A DNA stretch of 64,000 nucleotides from Alteromonas naphthalenivorans (GTDB lineage: Bacteria > Pseudomonadota > Gammaproteobacteria > Enterobacterales > Alteromonadaceae): assembly GCF_000213655.1 (NCBI RefSeq), contig NC_015554.1, positions 1,550,001 through 1,614,000 of the forward strand. The letters are read 5' to 3'. Under the pieces are notes generated by a model that was given only the letters and a program-made list of their open reading frames with translations, had not been told where the DNA came from and searched no databases. The position numbers and the translations under genes are program-made. Below, in pieces: positions 35,310 to 44,419 of this stretch; position 1 is the first letter of the stretch; every line of letters begins with the position of its first letter.

Positions 35310-35640
35310 CGTCCAGAAAATGTCTACCTTTGGTACTACATGCTTAGTTTGTCTTTTCTTTAACTACTTTAGACCCCGACAAACAGGGTTCTTGGTAGCT
35401 GTCCCGATACTATTTCGCGGTTCAACCTCAGGAGAGTTTCCCTCGCTAGTTTGCTTGGATGACCTTCCGAATCCACGCTAGCAAACAAAGCTGTGGTGGA
35501 AGGGCCTATACCGGTTATTAAGCGGCTAGTGCGTAGTTTTCGTCGTTTGCGACTATTTATATGCGGCTTTTTTAAGAGGCCAGCCGCACCTCTGCATGCA
35601 CCTCCGGCTTCCAAGATCCTGTCGAATCCTAATCAGCCCC
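35283..35640 (-). ncRNA. ssrA: Transfer-messenger RNA (tmRNA)
   Basis: The 358-nt RNA rescues stalled ribosomes together with SmpB. Its 5' end reads GGGGCUGAUUAGGAUUCGAC and its 3' end closes with the T-arm GGTTCAAATCCCGCC and AGCTCCACCA, so CCA is encoded. The tag frame at 35550-35521 reads ANDENYALAA followed by TAA (35520-35518), as in many gammaproteobacteria. The 3' end is the integration target of the neighbouring element and is intact. smpB lies 1.5 kb away on the same strand. Confidence 0.97.
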
Positions 35641-35654
35641 GAGTGTGAAAGCGC

Positions 35655-35682
35655 AGTATAACATAACTTGCTTGCGGTTAAA
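35655..35682 (-). promoter_or_regulatory. ssrA: ssrA promoter
   Basis: On the minus strand, TATACT (35660-35655) is a good -10 and TTTAAC (35682-35677) a plausible -35, with 16 bp between. The -10 lies 14 nt before the mature tmRNA 5' end, leaving a short 5' leader to be trimmed. Confidence 0.6.
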
Positions 35683-35770
35683 TGATTTCTTTATATTTTG
35701 CTTTCAAAAGATGCATTTATCGGCGATAACCATTAAAGTGTACCGGCTTAAAATTACAATTGATGTGCCA

Positions 35771-37114
35771 ATGCCTTCAGACTCAATAATATATACGCCT
35801 TATACCTTACCTTGCGGGGTAGTGGTACGTAATCGTCTCGTAAAAGCGGCGATGGAAGAGAACATGTCGAGTGCGGGCAGTCTTCCTGGTAGTGCGCTGT
35901 ATACCCTTTATCGGTACTGGGCGCATGGGAACTTGGGCATGGTTATTACGGGCAACGTGATGGTCGATCGCGAGTCGATGACAGGCCCAGGTGGTGTTGT
36001 ACTAGATAAAAACTCTCCCTTAGAGCCGTTCGAGCGCTGGGCTAAAATTATCAAATCCAATGGCGCGTTAGCGGTGATGCAAATTAATCACCCTGGTCGT
36101 CAGGTATTTAAAGCCATGCAGGGTAAAGCCATTGCGCCCTCGGCTGTACCTCTTAAGATGGGTAAACACTCAAAACTGTTTGCCGTTCCAAAAGAAATGA
36201 CTTGCCAAGACATTCACGATGTGTGCAAACGCTTTGTTGAAACGGCAGTGCAAGCGCAAAAAGCGGGTTTTGATGGCGTTGAAATTCACGCGGCCCATGG
36301 TTATCTACTCACCCAATTTTTATCGCCACTAACCAATCAGCGACAAGACGAGTGGGGCGGTTCTATTATTAATCGTGCACGTTTACTGATTAATATTGTT
36401 AGCCAAATTCGCGCGGTATGCCCAAGTGGCTTTATTGTTATGGTTAAACTTAATTCTGCTGATTTTCAGCGCAATGGGTTTAGTTTTGATGATGCCTGTG
36501 AAGTGGTACGCCGTTTAGAGGCGCTAGGTGTTGATGTGGTGGAATTGTCAGGCGGTAGTTATGAAGCGCCAGCCATGCAAGGGCAAACTCGAGACGATAC
36601 TACCCTTGCTCGTGAAGCATATTTTCTTGAATTTGCGCACACCCTTGAAACCAAAACCGATATTCCGTTAATGACAACAGGTGGTATAAAGCGGGCTGAA
36701 GTTGCTGAAAAAGTGATTCAGCAAGGTTGTTCTTTGGTGGGGTTAGCCAGTGCGTTGGCCATTACGCCTGATTTAGCCAAGAAGTGGCAGCAAGAATGGC
36801 GTTATTCGGGTGTTATTCCGCACTGTACGTGGAAAGATAAGTCATTAGCAAGTTTAGCAAACATGGCTATGGTTCGCCGTCAGTTAAGGCGTTTAGGTAA
36901 TAACTTAACAACTCTGCGTTCGCCTTCGCCATTGTGGAGCTTGGTACTTGATATGATGCATCGCAAGTCGATGACTAAGCGTGATGTTAATGCTAAAAAT
37001 GGTAGTGTTCAGCTTACTAGTCAAGAAAGCAGTAATGACAAAAATGTTACCGCTAGTTCAGCTAGTGCAAGTAATGTTAGTGCAGACCAGCCCAGCAACG
37101 AGTCCAGTAAATAG
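35771..37114 (+). CDS. Old Yellow Enzyme-family flavin oxidoreductase
   Basis: The 447-residue protein has the NADH:flavin oxidoreductase TIM barrel: RNRLVKAAMEENM near the start, INHPGRQ, GFDGVEIHAAHGYLLTQFLS (substrate histidines and YLLTQFLSP), RQDEWGGSIINR, and the FMN-phosphate strand TTGGIKRAEVAEK, then GLASALA. It reduces activated alkenes or similar substrates with FMN. The C-terminal 45 residues are serine/asparagine-rich and unlike the domain. The frame opens at 35645, but that start lies over the ssrA promoter; the ATG at 35771 fits the family N-terminus better. Confidence 0.85.
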   Translation: MPSDSIIYTPYTLPCGVVVRNRLVKAAMEENMSSAGSLPGSALYTLYRYWAHGNLGMVITGNVMVDRESMTGPGGVVLDKNSPLEPFERWAKIIKSNGALAVMQINHPGRQVFKAMQGKAIAPSAVPLKMGKHSKLFAVPKEMTCQDIHDVCKRFVETAVQAQKAGFDGVEIHAAHGYLLTQFLSPLTNQRQDEWGGSIINRARLLINIVSQIRAVCPSGFIVMVKLNSADFQRNGFSFDDACEVVRRLEALGVDVVELSGGSYEAPAMQGQTRDDTTLAREAYFLEFAHTLETKTDIPLMTTGGIKRAEVAEKVIQQGCSLVGLASALAITPDLAKKWQQEWRYSGVIPHCTWKDKSLASLANMAMVRRQLRRLGNNLTTLRSPSPLWSLVLDMMHRKSMTKRDVNAKNGSVQLTSQESSNDKNVTASSASASNVSADQPSNESSK

Positions 37115-37167
37115 CCCAATAACTAGCCCAATAACTAATCCAATAGATAGAGGGGCAGTTAAAAGAA

Positions 37168-37192
37168 AAACACAGCGTTAAACGCTGTGTTT
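37168..37192 (-). terminator. Terminator at the end of smpB
   Basis: AAACACAGCGTT (37168-37179) and AACGCTGTGTTT (37181-37192) are exact complements. On the minus strand the stem is followed by TTCTTTT. It overlaps the smpB stop and separates it from the convergent oxidoreductase gene. Confidence 0.82.
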
Positions 37193-37657
37193 CATCATTC
37201 TTTCTTTCTGACGTTGCCAGTCTTGATCTTTTAACGAGTCTCGTTTGTCTCTCTCATGCTTACCTTTAGCAAGATTGATTTCTAACTTAACCCAGCATTT
37301 CTTCCAATACATGGCTGTGGCTACAATAGAATAACCTTGTCGGTCTCTTGCACCCATTAGTCGGTCTAGTTCGCGCTTTTTCAATAACAATTTACGCGCA
37401 CGTTCGGGTTCACACACAACGTGAGTAGATGCTTGGTTCAACGGGCTTATGCGACAACCTACCAAATAAGCTTCGGCATTTTGAATAATCACATAGCAAT
37501 CGGAAATGTTAACTTTACCTGAGCGGATACTTTTTATTTCCCAGCCTTGAAGCTGAATACCTGCTTCAAATTTGTCCTCTAGGAAATAGTCGTGGCGCGC
37601 TTTTTTGTTTTGCGCGATGGTACCGGTGGTGTTTTTGTTGGCTTTATTCTTTTTCAT
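37178..37657 (-). CDS. smpB: SsrA-binding protein SmpB
   Basis: The 159-residue protein binds tmRNA and brings it to stalled ribosomes. Family motifs are [51 protein letters not shown] and the C-terminal [20 protein letters not shown] tail that mimics an anticodon stem. The N-terminus carries a lysine/asparagine-rich extension. Its RNA partner ssrA lies 1.5 kb upstream on the same strand, and ratA diverges to the right, as in other gammaproteobacteria. Confidence 0.97.
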   Translation of the reverse strand: MKKNKANKNTTGTIAQNKKARHDYFLEDKFEAGIQLQGWEIKSIRSGKVNISDCYVIIQNAEAYLVGCRISPLNQASTHVVCEPERARKLLLKKRELDRLMGARDRQGYSIVATAMYWKKCWVKLEINLAKGKHERDKRDSLKDQDWQRQKERMMKHSV

Positions 37658-37811
37658 GCTCGCTATTATACTGATTGTCGTAAGAATGTCTGTATACCTG
37701 TAGCAATATTTATTAGTTCATTTACTAATATTTATTAGTGCAAAAAGGTATTGTGGCCTTACATAACGATGTGGGGGCGAAACCTAAAAAGCGAAGACGA
37801 GAGAAGGGGTT

Positions 37812-37840
37812 TTTCTGTGGTATTTTTTCTATGATATAAT
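37812..37840 (+). promoter_or_regulatory. Promoter of ratA-rnfH
   Basis: A perfect TATAAT (37835-37840) is preceded by TGA, an extended -10, with a weak -35-like TTTCTG 17 bp upstream. It lies 30 nt before the ratA ATG and is the obvious promoter of the pair. Confidence 0.55.
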
Positions 37841-37870
37841 GCGCCTTTAGATATTTATATAGTGAAGTAC

Positions 37871-38302
37871 ATGGCGAGTATACAACGCAGTGCATTGGTA
37901 GCACACAGCGCCCAGGCTATGTTCGACTTGGTAAATGATGTTGCGGCTTACCCGCAGTTCTTACCAGGTTGTCGAGACAGCAAGGTTTTAGAAGCATCTG
38001 GTGAAAACATGAAAGCCTCGTTGTTAGTGGCAAAAGCAGGCATTAAGCAGTGGTTCACTACCCATAACGAACTTGAACCAGGTAAGCGTATAGATATGCA
38101 GCTTGTCGATGGGCCGTTTCGCTATTTAACTGGCGGTTGGACGTTTTCAGCGTTATCTGACGAAGCCTGTAAAATAGAGTTAAACCTTGAGTTTGAATTT
38201 ACCAATAAGTTAGTAGAAATGGCATTTGGCAAAATCTTCAATAACTTGGCAGCGAATATGGTGGTTGCGTTCACTGAACGTGCTAGGAGTGTTTACGCGT
38301 GA
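37871..38302 (+). CDS. ratA: RatA-family START-like protein
   Basis: The 143-residue protein has the START/coenzyme-Q-binding fold: [20 protein letters not shown], then [15 protein letters not shown], and a long C-terminal helix ([25 protein letters not shown]). E. coli RatA was described as a toxin that blocks subunit joining; homologues of this group are also linked to ubiquinone (COQ10-like). Residue 1 is the ATG at 37871 by comparison with E. coli RatA; a GTG at 37862 would add three residues. It overlaps rnfH by 4 nt. The order smpB/ratA/rnfH is conserved. Confidence 0.9.
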   Translation: MASIQRSALVAHSAQAMFDLVNDVAAYPQFLPGCRDSKVLEASGENMKASLLVAKAGIKQWFTTHNELEPGKRIDMQLVDGPFRYLTGGWTFSALSDEACKIELNLEFEFTNKLVEMAFGKIFNNLAANMVVAFTERARSVYA

Positions 38303-38658
38303 GTGAAGGCTTAATGCACATTGAAGTAGCTTATGCACTTCCTACTAAGCAGTCTTTGGTGGATGTGTCGATAAACAAAGGTGCAACCGTAGAAGAGGTA
38401 ATTCAAGCTTCGAATCTATTAAATGAGTACCCAGATATCGATTTATCGAGCACCAAAGTAGGCATTTGGAGCCGCGTGGTTAAATTGCGCGACACGGTCA
38501 AAGATGGCGACAGAATAGAAATTTACCGCCCACTTATTGCCGACCCGAAAGAAATTAGAAAACGCCGCGCCGAAAAAGCCAAAGAAGAAGGCCGTGCCGA
38601 CAAAGTAACTGGCGGCAGGGTTAATCCGCTGAAAGCTGCAGATAAAAATACTGACTAA
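38299..38658 (+). CDS. rnfH: RnfH-family ubiquitin-like protein (UPF0125)
   Basis: The 119-residue protein has the beta-grasp RnfH core: [44 protein letters not shown] and [21 protein letters not shown] basic tail rich in lysine and alanine follows. Its role is unknown; RatB/RnfH is coupled with RatA as here (GTG start overlapping the ratA stop by 4 nt). It is soluble and cytoplasmic. A strong bidirectional terminator follows. Confidence 0.9.
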   Translation: MSEGLMHIEVAYALPTKQSLVDVSINKGATVEEVIQASNLLNEYPDIDLSSTKVGIWSRVVKLRDTVKDGDRIEIYRPLIADPKEIRKRRAEKAKEEGRADKVTGGRVNPLKAADKNTD

Positions 38659-38736
38659 AGCGCTAGTCACAACCCTTGGTTGGAAACTGAGGGTATGGGC
38701 ACTAAAAGTTTAAATGTTTCCGTAAGTACAAATAAA

Positions 38737-38765
38737 AACAGCCGGCATATGCCGGCTGTTTTGTT
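38737..38765. terminator. Bidirectional terminator between rnfH and the MarR gene
   Basis: AACAGCCGGCAT (38737-38748) and ATGCCGGCTGTT (38749-38760) form a perfect 24-bp palindrome followed by TTGTTTTT, with A-rich sequence on the other side. It serves both converging genes. Confidence 0.88.
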
Positions 38766-38810
38766 TTTGTATATCGCAAATGTGTTTAAGCGAAAAAACC
38801 TAAACAGGTT

Positions 38811-39290
38811 TTAGTTTGGTTTTTCTGAAATACTACCAAGCTCGAGAAACGGTGATGCATCAATATCTTCTGCATCCATCATGCTCGCAATTCGCTGAAC
38901 AGTAGCAACCATTTGGCTTTGCTCCCATTCTTTAAGCTGCGAAAAACGTTCCACAAAGTGTTCTTGAAGTGGGCGAGGAGCATTCACAACTACTACCTTT
39001 CCTTTCTCAGTAAGGAATACGCCAACTTTGCGCTTATCCTGTGTACTTCGAATACGGGTTGCTAAATCTCTGCCTTCTAGGCGATCAAGAATATTGGTAA
39101 TGGTCGCAGGGCTCAGGTTTATGTTTTCAGCGATTTCTCGCACCATAATACCCGGCTTCTCTTGAATATTTTGCATTACCAATAATTGTGGGCCTGTTAG
39201 CCCAACATGCTTGCTCAATTGCTTGCTGCGTAGGTCTACGGCGCGGATAACGCGCCGTAGAGCAACTAACAATTCTTCTTCTTTTCGCAT
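38811..39290 (-). CDS. MarR-family transcriptional regulator
   Basis: The 159-residue protein shows the MarR winged helix-turn-helix: VGLTGPQLLVMQNIQ, then MVREIAENINLSPATITNIL and DRLEGRDLATRIRSTQDKRK (the wing with the conserved DxR-like DKR), then EKGKVVVVNAPRPLQEHF. A longer frame exists, but ATG 39290 follows TAGGAATAAA, a good ribosome site, and precedes the family N-terminus. It lies 34 nt after the BCCT carrier gene on the same strand, so it probably regulates osmolyte uptake or is only cotranscribed with it. Confidence 0.88.
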   Translation of the reverse strand: MRKEEELLVALRRVIRAVDLRSKQLSKHVGLTGPQLLVMQNIQEKPGIMVREIAENINLSPATITNILDRLEGRDLATRIRSTQDKRKVGVFLTEKGKVVVVNAPRPLQEHFVERFSQLKEWEQSQMVATVQRIASMMDAEDIDASPFLELGSISEKPN

Positions 39291-39324
39291 TTTATTCCTA
39301 ATAAATCTGCAACCCTCACCCAAA

Positions 39325-41295
39325 CTAGTTAAGCAAATGGATAAAGTGTTGATGCTTTTGAAATTGATCAATAACGTCATTAATAACTGAGATCTTCGAC
39401 CATCCCATAATGTCGTAGTTTTGACCACCTTCACTTAAATGAACTTCTGCGCGATAGTACGTGGGCTTTTCGCCTTCGTCTACCTCTGGCATGTCACTCG
39501 GGCCAAATTCTGGCTGATGAGTAACCGAAGGGTACACTGCGTATACAAAATCAGGATCGCTTCCCATAGTGACGGTTAACATTAACGCCTCTTCGGTTTC
39601 ATCAATCACGATTTCAAATTGCTGTGTTTCGAACTCTTTCCCAACTTCAGTCATTGCGGGTTTCACAATTTTCTGTAAATAGCGCCTAACTGCCGCTTCA
39701 TCGGGAAAGGTCACTATGTTTTCTAATCGGTCTTTCCAGTTTTTATCACCGTCATTATGCTGCGGCGTTCCAGCAAGTACTTGTAAGCTTTCACGCTTAT
39801 AGGCTTCTATCCGAAGTGCTTTCAATAGCCCCGCTATCGCTATGAGTAACACGATTGCGAAGGGCAACGCCGAGGCAATTGTCATAGTTTGAAGTGCCCC
39901 CAAACCACCAGCATAAAGTAAAACGGCACTTACCACACCTACACCAACGGCCCAGTAAATTCGCTGCCACAACGGCGTGTCGTTTCGACCATGCGAACAT
40001 AGCATATCTACTACCATTGCCCCTGAGTCGCACGATGTTACAAAGAACACGATCACCATTATGACGGCAATAAAGCTTAATATCGATGAGAACGGGAACT
40101 GCTCTAAGAATACAAATAGGGCGACGGCACTATCCTCGTTAACCATGGTGGCTAATATATCCTTACCATGCACTAACACTTGGTCGATAGCGCCATTACC
40201 AAATACAGTCATCCAGAAAAGTGTAAAGGCAGATGGGATCAGTAACACACCCAAGATAAATTCACGAATAGTACGGCCGTATGAGATACGCGCAATAAAC
40301 AAGCCTACGAAAGGTGCCCACGCTAACCACCAGCCCCAGTAGAAGATGGTCCAGCCACCAATCCAATCGGTTTTATCATAGGCAAATAAGTTGAACGTAT
40401 TTCTAACTAAATCAGATAAGTACGCCCCCGTATTTTGCATATAGGCTTGCAGTAAAAATACGGTTGGGCCCAACACTAGAACAATAAGAAGCAGTAAAAT
40501 GGCTAAAACCATGTTGGTTTCAGACAAAATACGAATACCTTTATCTAGTCCTGTTGCTACAGAGATGACCGCTAAGCCGATAACCGCTGCCATAATTAAT
40601 ATTTGAACAGTGGTATTTGAAGGTAAGCCGAATAAGTAATTGAAGCCGGCATTAACTTGTGATGCGCCTAACCCTAGTGATGTTGAAACACCAAACACGG
40701 TAGAAGTAACGGCAAAAATATCGACAACATGGCCTGGCCATCCGTAAATTTTGTCGCCAATTAGCGGGTAAAGCGCAGAGCGCAGCGTTAACGGTAGGTT
40801 CTGGCGATACGCAAAATAGGCCAATATTAACGCCACAACAGCATAAATTGCCCAAGCATGAACACCCCAATGGAAAAAGGTGGTTTTCATGGCTTCGCGC
40901 ACAGCATCAATACTTTCAGCTTGCGCCGTCGGTGGGGCTAAAAAGTGCATTAGGGGCTCGGCGACGCCAAAAAACATAAGTCCAATACCCATACCCGCAG
41001 CAAAAAGCATAGATAGCCAAGTAGTGAACTTAAATTCTGGTAAGGCGTGGTCGGGGCCTAGTTTTATATCGCCATAGCGAGACATGCCCAGATAAACCAC
41101 AAATAACAATACAATGGCTACTGTAAGTACATAAAACCAGCTGCCATTAGTCACAATGACTGATTGTATAGTTTTGAAAAGTGAATCTGCAGTTTCAGGC
41201 AAAGCTGCTGCAAAAATGAGCAGGCAAGCTATGATTATAGAAGACGTGTAAAACACGGGTTTATTTAAAGGTGATGTGTTCTCTGTTTCGCTCAC
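39325..41295 (-). CDS. BCCT-family betaine/choline transporter
   Basis: The 656-residue protein is a full-size betaine/choline/carnitine carrier with twelve helices. Visible motifs are the glycine-rich TM3 segment FAAGMGIGLMFFGVAEPLMH, the TM8 motif FYWGWWLAWAPFVGLFIARI with SYGRTIREF, and the helix-9 region. About 150 C-terminal residues form a soluble domain (after MTIASALPF and YKRESLQVLAG), as in BetT, where the tail senses osmotic stress. GTG 41295 follows AGGACGAG; a longer frame to 41364 is less likely. Sodium- or proton-driven import of choline or glycine betaine is expected. A MarR gene follows. Confidence 0.88.
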   Translation of the reverse strand: MSETENTSPLNKPVFYTSSIIIACLLIFAAALPETADSLFKTIQSVIVTNGSWFYVLTVAIVLLFVVYLGMSRYGDIKLGPDHALPEFKFTTWLSMLFAAGMGIGLMFFGVAEPLMHFLAPPTAQAESIDAVREAMKTTFFHWGVHAWAIYAVVALILAYFAYRQNLPLTLRSALYPLIGDKIYGWPGHVVDIFAVTSTVFGVSTSLGLGASQVNAGFNYLFGLPSNTTVQILIMAAVIGLAVISVATGLDKGIRILSETNMVLAILLLLIVLVLGPTVFLLQAYMQNTGAYLSDLVRNTFNLFAYDKTDWIGGWTIFYWGWWLAWAPFVGLFIARISYGRTIREFILGVLLIPSAFTLFWMTVFGNGAIDQVLVHGKDILATMVNEDSAVALFVFLEQFPFSSILSFIAVIMVIVFFVTSCDSGAMVVDMLCSHGRNDTPLWQRIYWAVGVGVVSAVLLYAGGLGALQTMTIASALPFAIVLLIAIAGLLKALRIEAYKRESLQVLAGTPQHNDGDKNWKDRLENIVTFPDEAAVRRYLQKIVKPAMTEVGKEFETQQFEIVIDETEEALMLTVTMGSDPDFVYAVYPSVTHQPEFGPSDMPEVDEGEKPTYYRAEVHLSEGGQNYDIMGWSKISVINDVIDQFQKHQHFIHLLN

Positions 41296-41591
41296 GCTAA
41301 TACTCGTCCTTTCTCTTTTCTGTCGAATTAGAGTTGTTACGTTGAAATATACCGCATGGAACAACTTTTATAAACTTTGATTGTAATTATTAGAACTGAT
41401 TCTTTAACTGATTGGCGCTTTTATAATTACACGTTATAGAACGGGGATAACTAAAGTATAAGTGAATAAATAATAGTTAGAGTAGAAATTAATCTTGGAT
41501 TGTGGGTTAATAGATAAGTTATTTTTGATAAGTGTTTTAAGTAAACACAGCTCAAAGAATAAAAAATCACCTAATAGGGAAAACACACATT

Positions 41592-44300
41592 ATGCGTAAA
41601 ACTCAGCTTAGCTGTGCAATTGTCGCTGCATTGGCATCTACACCGTTGCTCGCTCAAGAATCTGAAGCGCCAGCGAAACTCGAAACCATAGAAGTTACTG
41701 CCACTAAACGCGCCGAATCTATCCAAAATGTACCTGTCGCCGTTACTGCACTTAGTGGAAAAGCACTCGAAAATTTAGGCATTGATAATTTTCAAGACTA
41801 CGTTGAATTCCTTCCGAACGTAGTGTTTCAGGGCACAGGCCCGGGCCAAAACGAAATTTATATTCGTGGCGCGGCAACTACCCAATCAAACATCATGTTA
41901 TCTTCAGTTCAAGCATTACAGCCGTCTGTTGCTTTCTATGTAGATGAACAACCGGTATCCATGGCTGGCCGTAACCTAGACGTTTACGCCACTGATGTTG
42001 CGCGTGTTGAAGTGTTACCTGGGCCACAAGGTACTTTGTTCGGTGCAAGCTCTCAGGCAGGTACAATTCGTTTGATCACGAATAAACCCGATTTAAACAG
42101 TTTTGGTGCTGGTTTTGATACCAACATTGGTTTCACCAAAGGCGGTGAAATGAGTAACTCGGTAACGGCTTACTTCAATATGCCACTTACCGATAAGCTT
42201 GGTTTCCGCGTTGCGGCGTATAACGATAAGCAGGGCGGCTGGATTGATAACGTAATGAACGTGCCAGGTGAAGGTGGATACATTGGCAGTGCGGTAGTTA
42301 TCGACCGTATTTCTGGTGGCCCACTTGCCGATCCTGTTGCTATGGACGCTAATCGTGTAACTAGCCCTGGCGTTAACTCGAATGAAGAAGCCTCTGTAGT
42401 ATCGCCTCAGAATGATGCATTAGTAGAAGATGACTTCAACGATGCGTTGTACACAGGTGCTCGTTTTGGTTTGTTGTATGAATTTAACGATGATTGGGAT
42501 TTGCTAGTTCAGCACACCCAACAAACGTTAGATACAGAAGGTGTATTTGCTTACGACCCAACTCTAGAAGGCGAAAGTTCAGCTATTCGTTTTGCTCAAG
42601 AAGAAAACAAAGATGAGTTCGGCTTAACGACGTGGACACTAGAAGGTCGTTTAGAAAAACTAGACCTTGTGTACACAGGTGGTTATTTAGATCGTGAAAT
42701 CGATACATTAGCTGATTACACAGGCTACACCAATGGTGGTGCTTTCGCCGCGTATTACGTGTGTAACCACTATGAGTCGGGTGTTGAAGCTGAAGATCAG
42801 CGCTGTCTAGATCCTACTAAGTATTTTAGAGAAGACACAACGACAACGCGTTCAACTCACGAGCTTCGTTTTGTAACTACCATGGATACGCCTTGGCGTG
42901 TAACAGCTGGTTTGTTCTATGATGACCAAGAAGTAGCAACAGTAGGGCAGTTCAAAATTGCCAATACCGATGGTGAGCTAACACAATACGGCTTCAATAA
43001 CCTACAAAAAACCCTAGTAGGTACTGATGGCATTAATAGCGATGGCGGACCGTTCCCATCTGAAATCAGCTTTGTTAACGATATTACTCATACCGTTGAA
43101 CAAATTGCCGTATTTGGTCAGTTTGAATACGACATTACTGATTCACTAACCGCGAGTGTTGGTGCCCGTTGGTATCAAATTGATGATAAGTACACAGGTT
43201 CTACTACAACAGTAGATGTAACCCGTCGTGTACAAGCCTTTGGTTCACTTGACCCAGATGAGTTAGCCGCAGTTGGTTTAGATCCAGATGCAGTAAATGC
43301 TGCTATTGCCAGTGGCCAGCTAGAAACTGATTTGTTAGGTAGCGATGGTGTACTTACCGTTGACGATACTATCTTCAAGTTCTCATTAGATTGGAAGGTA
43401 AACGATGATGTTCTATTGTTTGCTAACTATTCAGAAGGTTTCCGTCCGCCAGTAACTAACCGTGTTGGTGGTGGTTTGGCGAAAAACCAAAGTGGCGCAT
43501 TTGAAAACTTCCGTATTCCAGTGTATTCAACCACAGATACCCTCGATAACTACGAGCTAGGTGTGAAGGGTGACTTCTTAGACGGTATTCTGCGTGTAAA
43601 CGCTACAGCGTATTACTCTGAAATTACTGATTTACAAACGTCACGTTTCGACCCAACTAACATCTCTTTCTTAGTCTTTACCGACAACGTTGGTGATGCA
43701 GAGATTCAAGGTATAGATGCTGATATTACGTGGTTAGCCACAGACGATTTAGTCATTAACGCTGCATTCAGTTTGCTAAGTACTGAATTAACTAGCGTAA
43801 ATTCTGAGCTTGAAGGTATTGCCGCGGGTGTAGGTTCTGAACTGCCTTACTCTGCAGGCTTCTCGGGTAACATTAACGCGCGTTATTTCTTCGAGCTAGA
43901 AGGTGACAAGCGTGGTTATGTTAACGGCTCTGTAAGCTACACGGGTGACCGTTATGCTGGCATGGTAATGGACGCTTACGTAATGGAAGATGCAACGCAA
44001 CTTATTTACGGCACAGGTTCTGGCCTTAAAATTGAAAAGCATGCTGATGTTTACGAAGGGGTAACCTATGCCGACTCTAACGGTGACGTATTTGAAGGTG
44101 GCCGTTACGTACAAGAGTCTTACATGCTAGCTAACCTAGCCGTTGGTGTGACTAACGATGTTTGGAAAGCCGAGCTTTATGTTGATAACGTGTTTGATGA
44201 AAGCGCGATATTAAATATTGATACTCAGCAGTTTACACCTAAGGTAGTAACGAATCGTCCACGCACTATTGGTGTTCGTTTCTCTTACGATTACTACTAA
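41592..44300 (+). CDS. TonB-dependent receptor, 902 residues
   Basis: The outer-membrane receptor has a signal peptide (to about residue 20, LLAQE), the TonB box LETIEVTATKRAESIQNVPV, a plug domain with FQGTGPGQNEIYIRGAATT and VARVEVLPGPQGTLFGASSQ, and a long barrel ending VRFSYDYY. The ATKRAESIQ-type start marks the large Caulobacter/Sphingomonad-like receptor group. There is no enzyme next to it to suggest a substrate. AGGGAAAACACACATT precedes the ATG. A terminator lies 64 bp past its stop. Confidence 0.9.
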   Translation: MRKTQLSCAIVAALASTPLLAQESEAPAKLETIEVTATKRAESIQNVPVAVTALSGKALENLGIDNFQDYVEFLPNVVFQGTGPGQNEIYIRGAATTQSNIMLSSVQALQPSVAFYVDEQPVSMAGRNLDVYATDVARVEVLPGPQGTLFGASSQAGTIRLITNKPDLNSFGAGFDTNIGFTKGGEMSNSVTAYFNMPLTDKLGFRVAAYNDKQGGWIDNVMNVPGEGGYIGSAVVIDRISGGPLADPVAMDANRVTSPGVNSNEEASVVSPQNDALVEDDFNDALYTGARFGLLYEFNDDWDLLVQHTQQTLDTEGVFAYDPTLEGESSAIRFAQEENKDEFGLTTWTLEGRLEKLDLVYTGGYLDREIDTLADYTGYTNGGAFAAYYVCNHYESGVEAEDQRCLDPTKYFREDTTTTRSTHELRFVTTMDTPWRVTAGLFYDDQEVATVGQFKIANTDGELTQYGFNNLQKTLVGTDGINSDGGPFPSEISFVNDITHTVEQIAVFGQFEYDITDSLTASVGARWYQIDDKYTGSTTTVDVTRRVQAFGSLDPDELAAVGLDPDAVNAAIASGQLETDLLGSDGVLTVDDTIFKFSLDWKVNDDVLLFANYSEGFRPPVTNRVGGGLAKNQSGAFENFRIPVYSTTDTLDNYELGVKGDFLDGILRVNATAYYSEITDLQTSRFDPTNISFLVFTDNVGDAEIQGIDADITWLATDDLVINAAFSLLSTELTSVNSELEGIAAGVGSELPYSAGFSGNINARYFFELEGDKRGYVNGSVSYTGDRYAGMVMDAYVMEDATQLIYGTGSGLKIEKHADVYEGVTYADSNGDVFEGGRYVQESYMLANLAVGVTNDVWKAELYVDNVFDESAILNIDTQQFTPKVVTNRPRTIGVRFSYDYY

Positions 44301-44363
44301 GCCCATTGGGTGTAATCTGACTTTGGTGTAATTTGAGTTTGATGTAACATGTTACACCTACCT

Positions 44364-44396
44364 AAAACGGCATTCCTTAGGGTATGCCGTTTTTTT
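44364..44396 (+). terminator. Terminator after the 902-residue receptor
   Basis: AAAACGGCAT (44364-44373) pairs with ATGCCGTTTT (44384-44393) around a 10-nt loop and is followed by more T. Its T-tract runs to within 24 nt of the next start codon. Confidence 0.85.
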
Positions 44397-44419
44397 ATGT
44401 TTTTAGGCATGCTGTATTT

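Noticed and set aside
35645..35770. N-terminal extension of the OYE-family protein next to ssrA
   Set aside because: The stretch overlaps the divergent ssrA promoter and does not look like the family N-terminus.
44384..44419. Earlier ATG for the TPR-sulfotransferase
   Set aside because: It lies within the 3' arm and T-tract of the upstream terminator and encodes no domain part.
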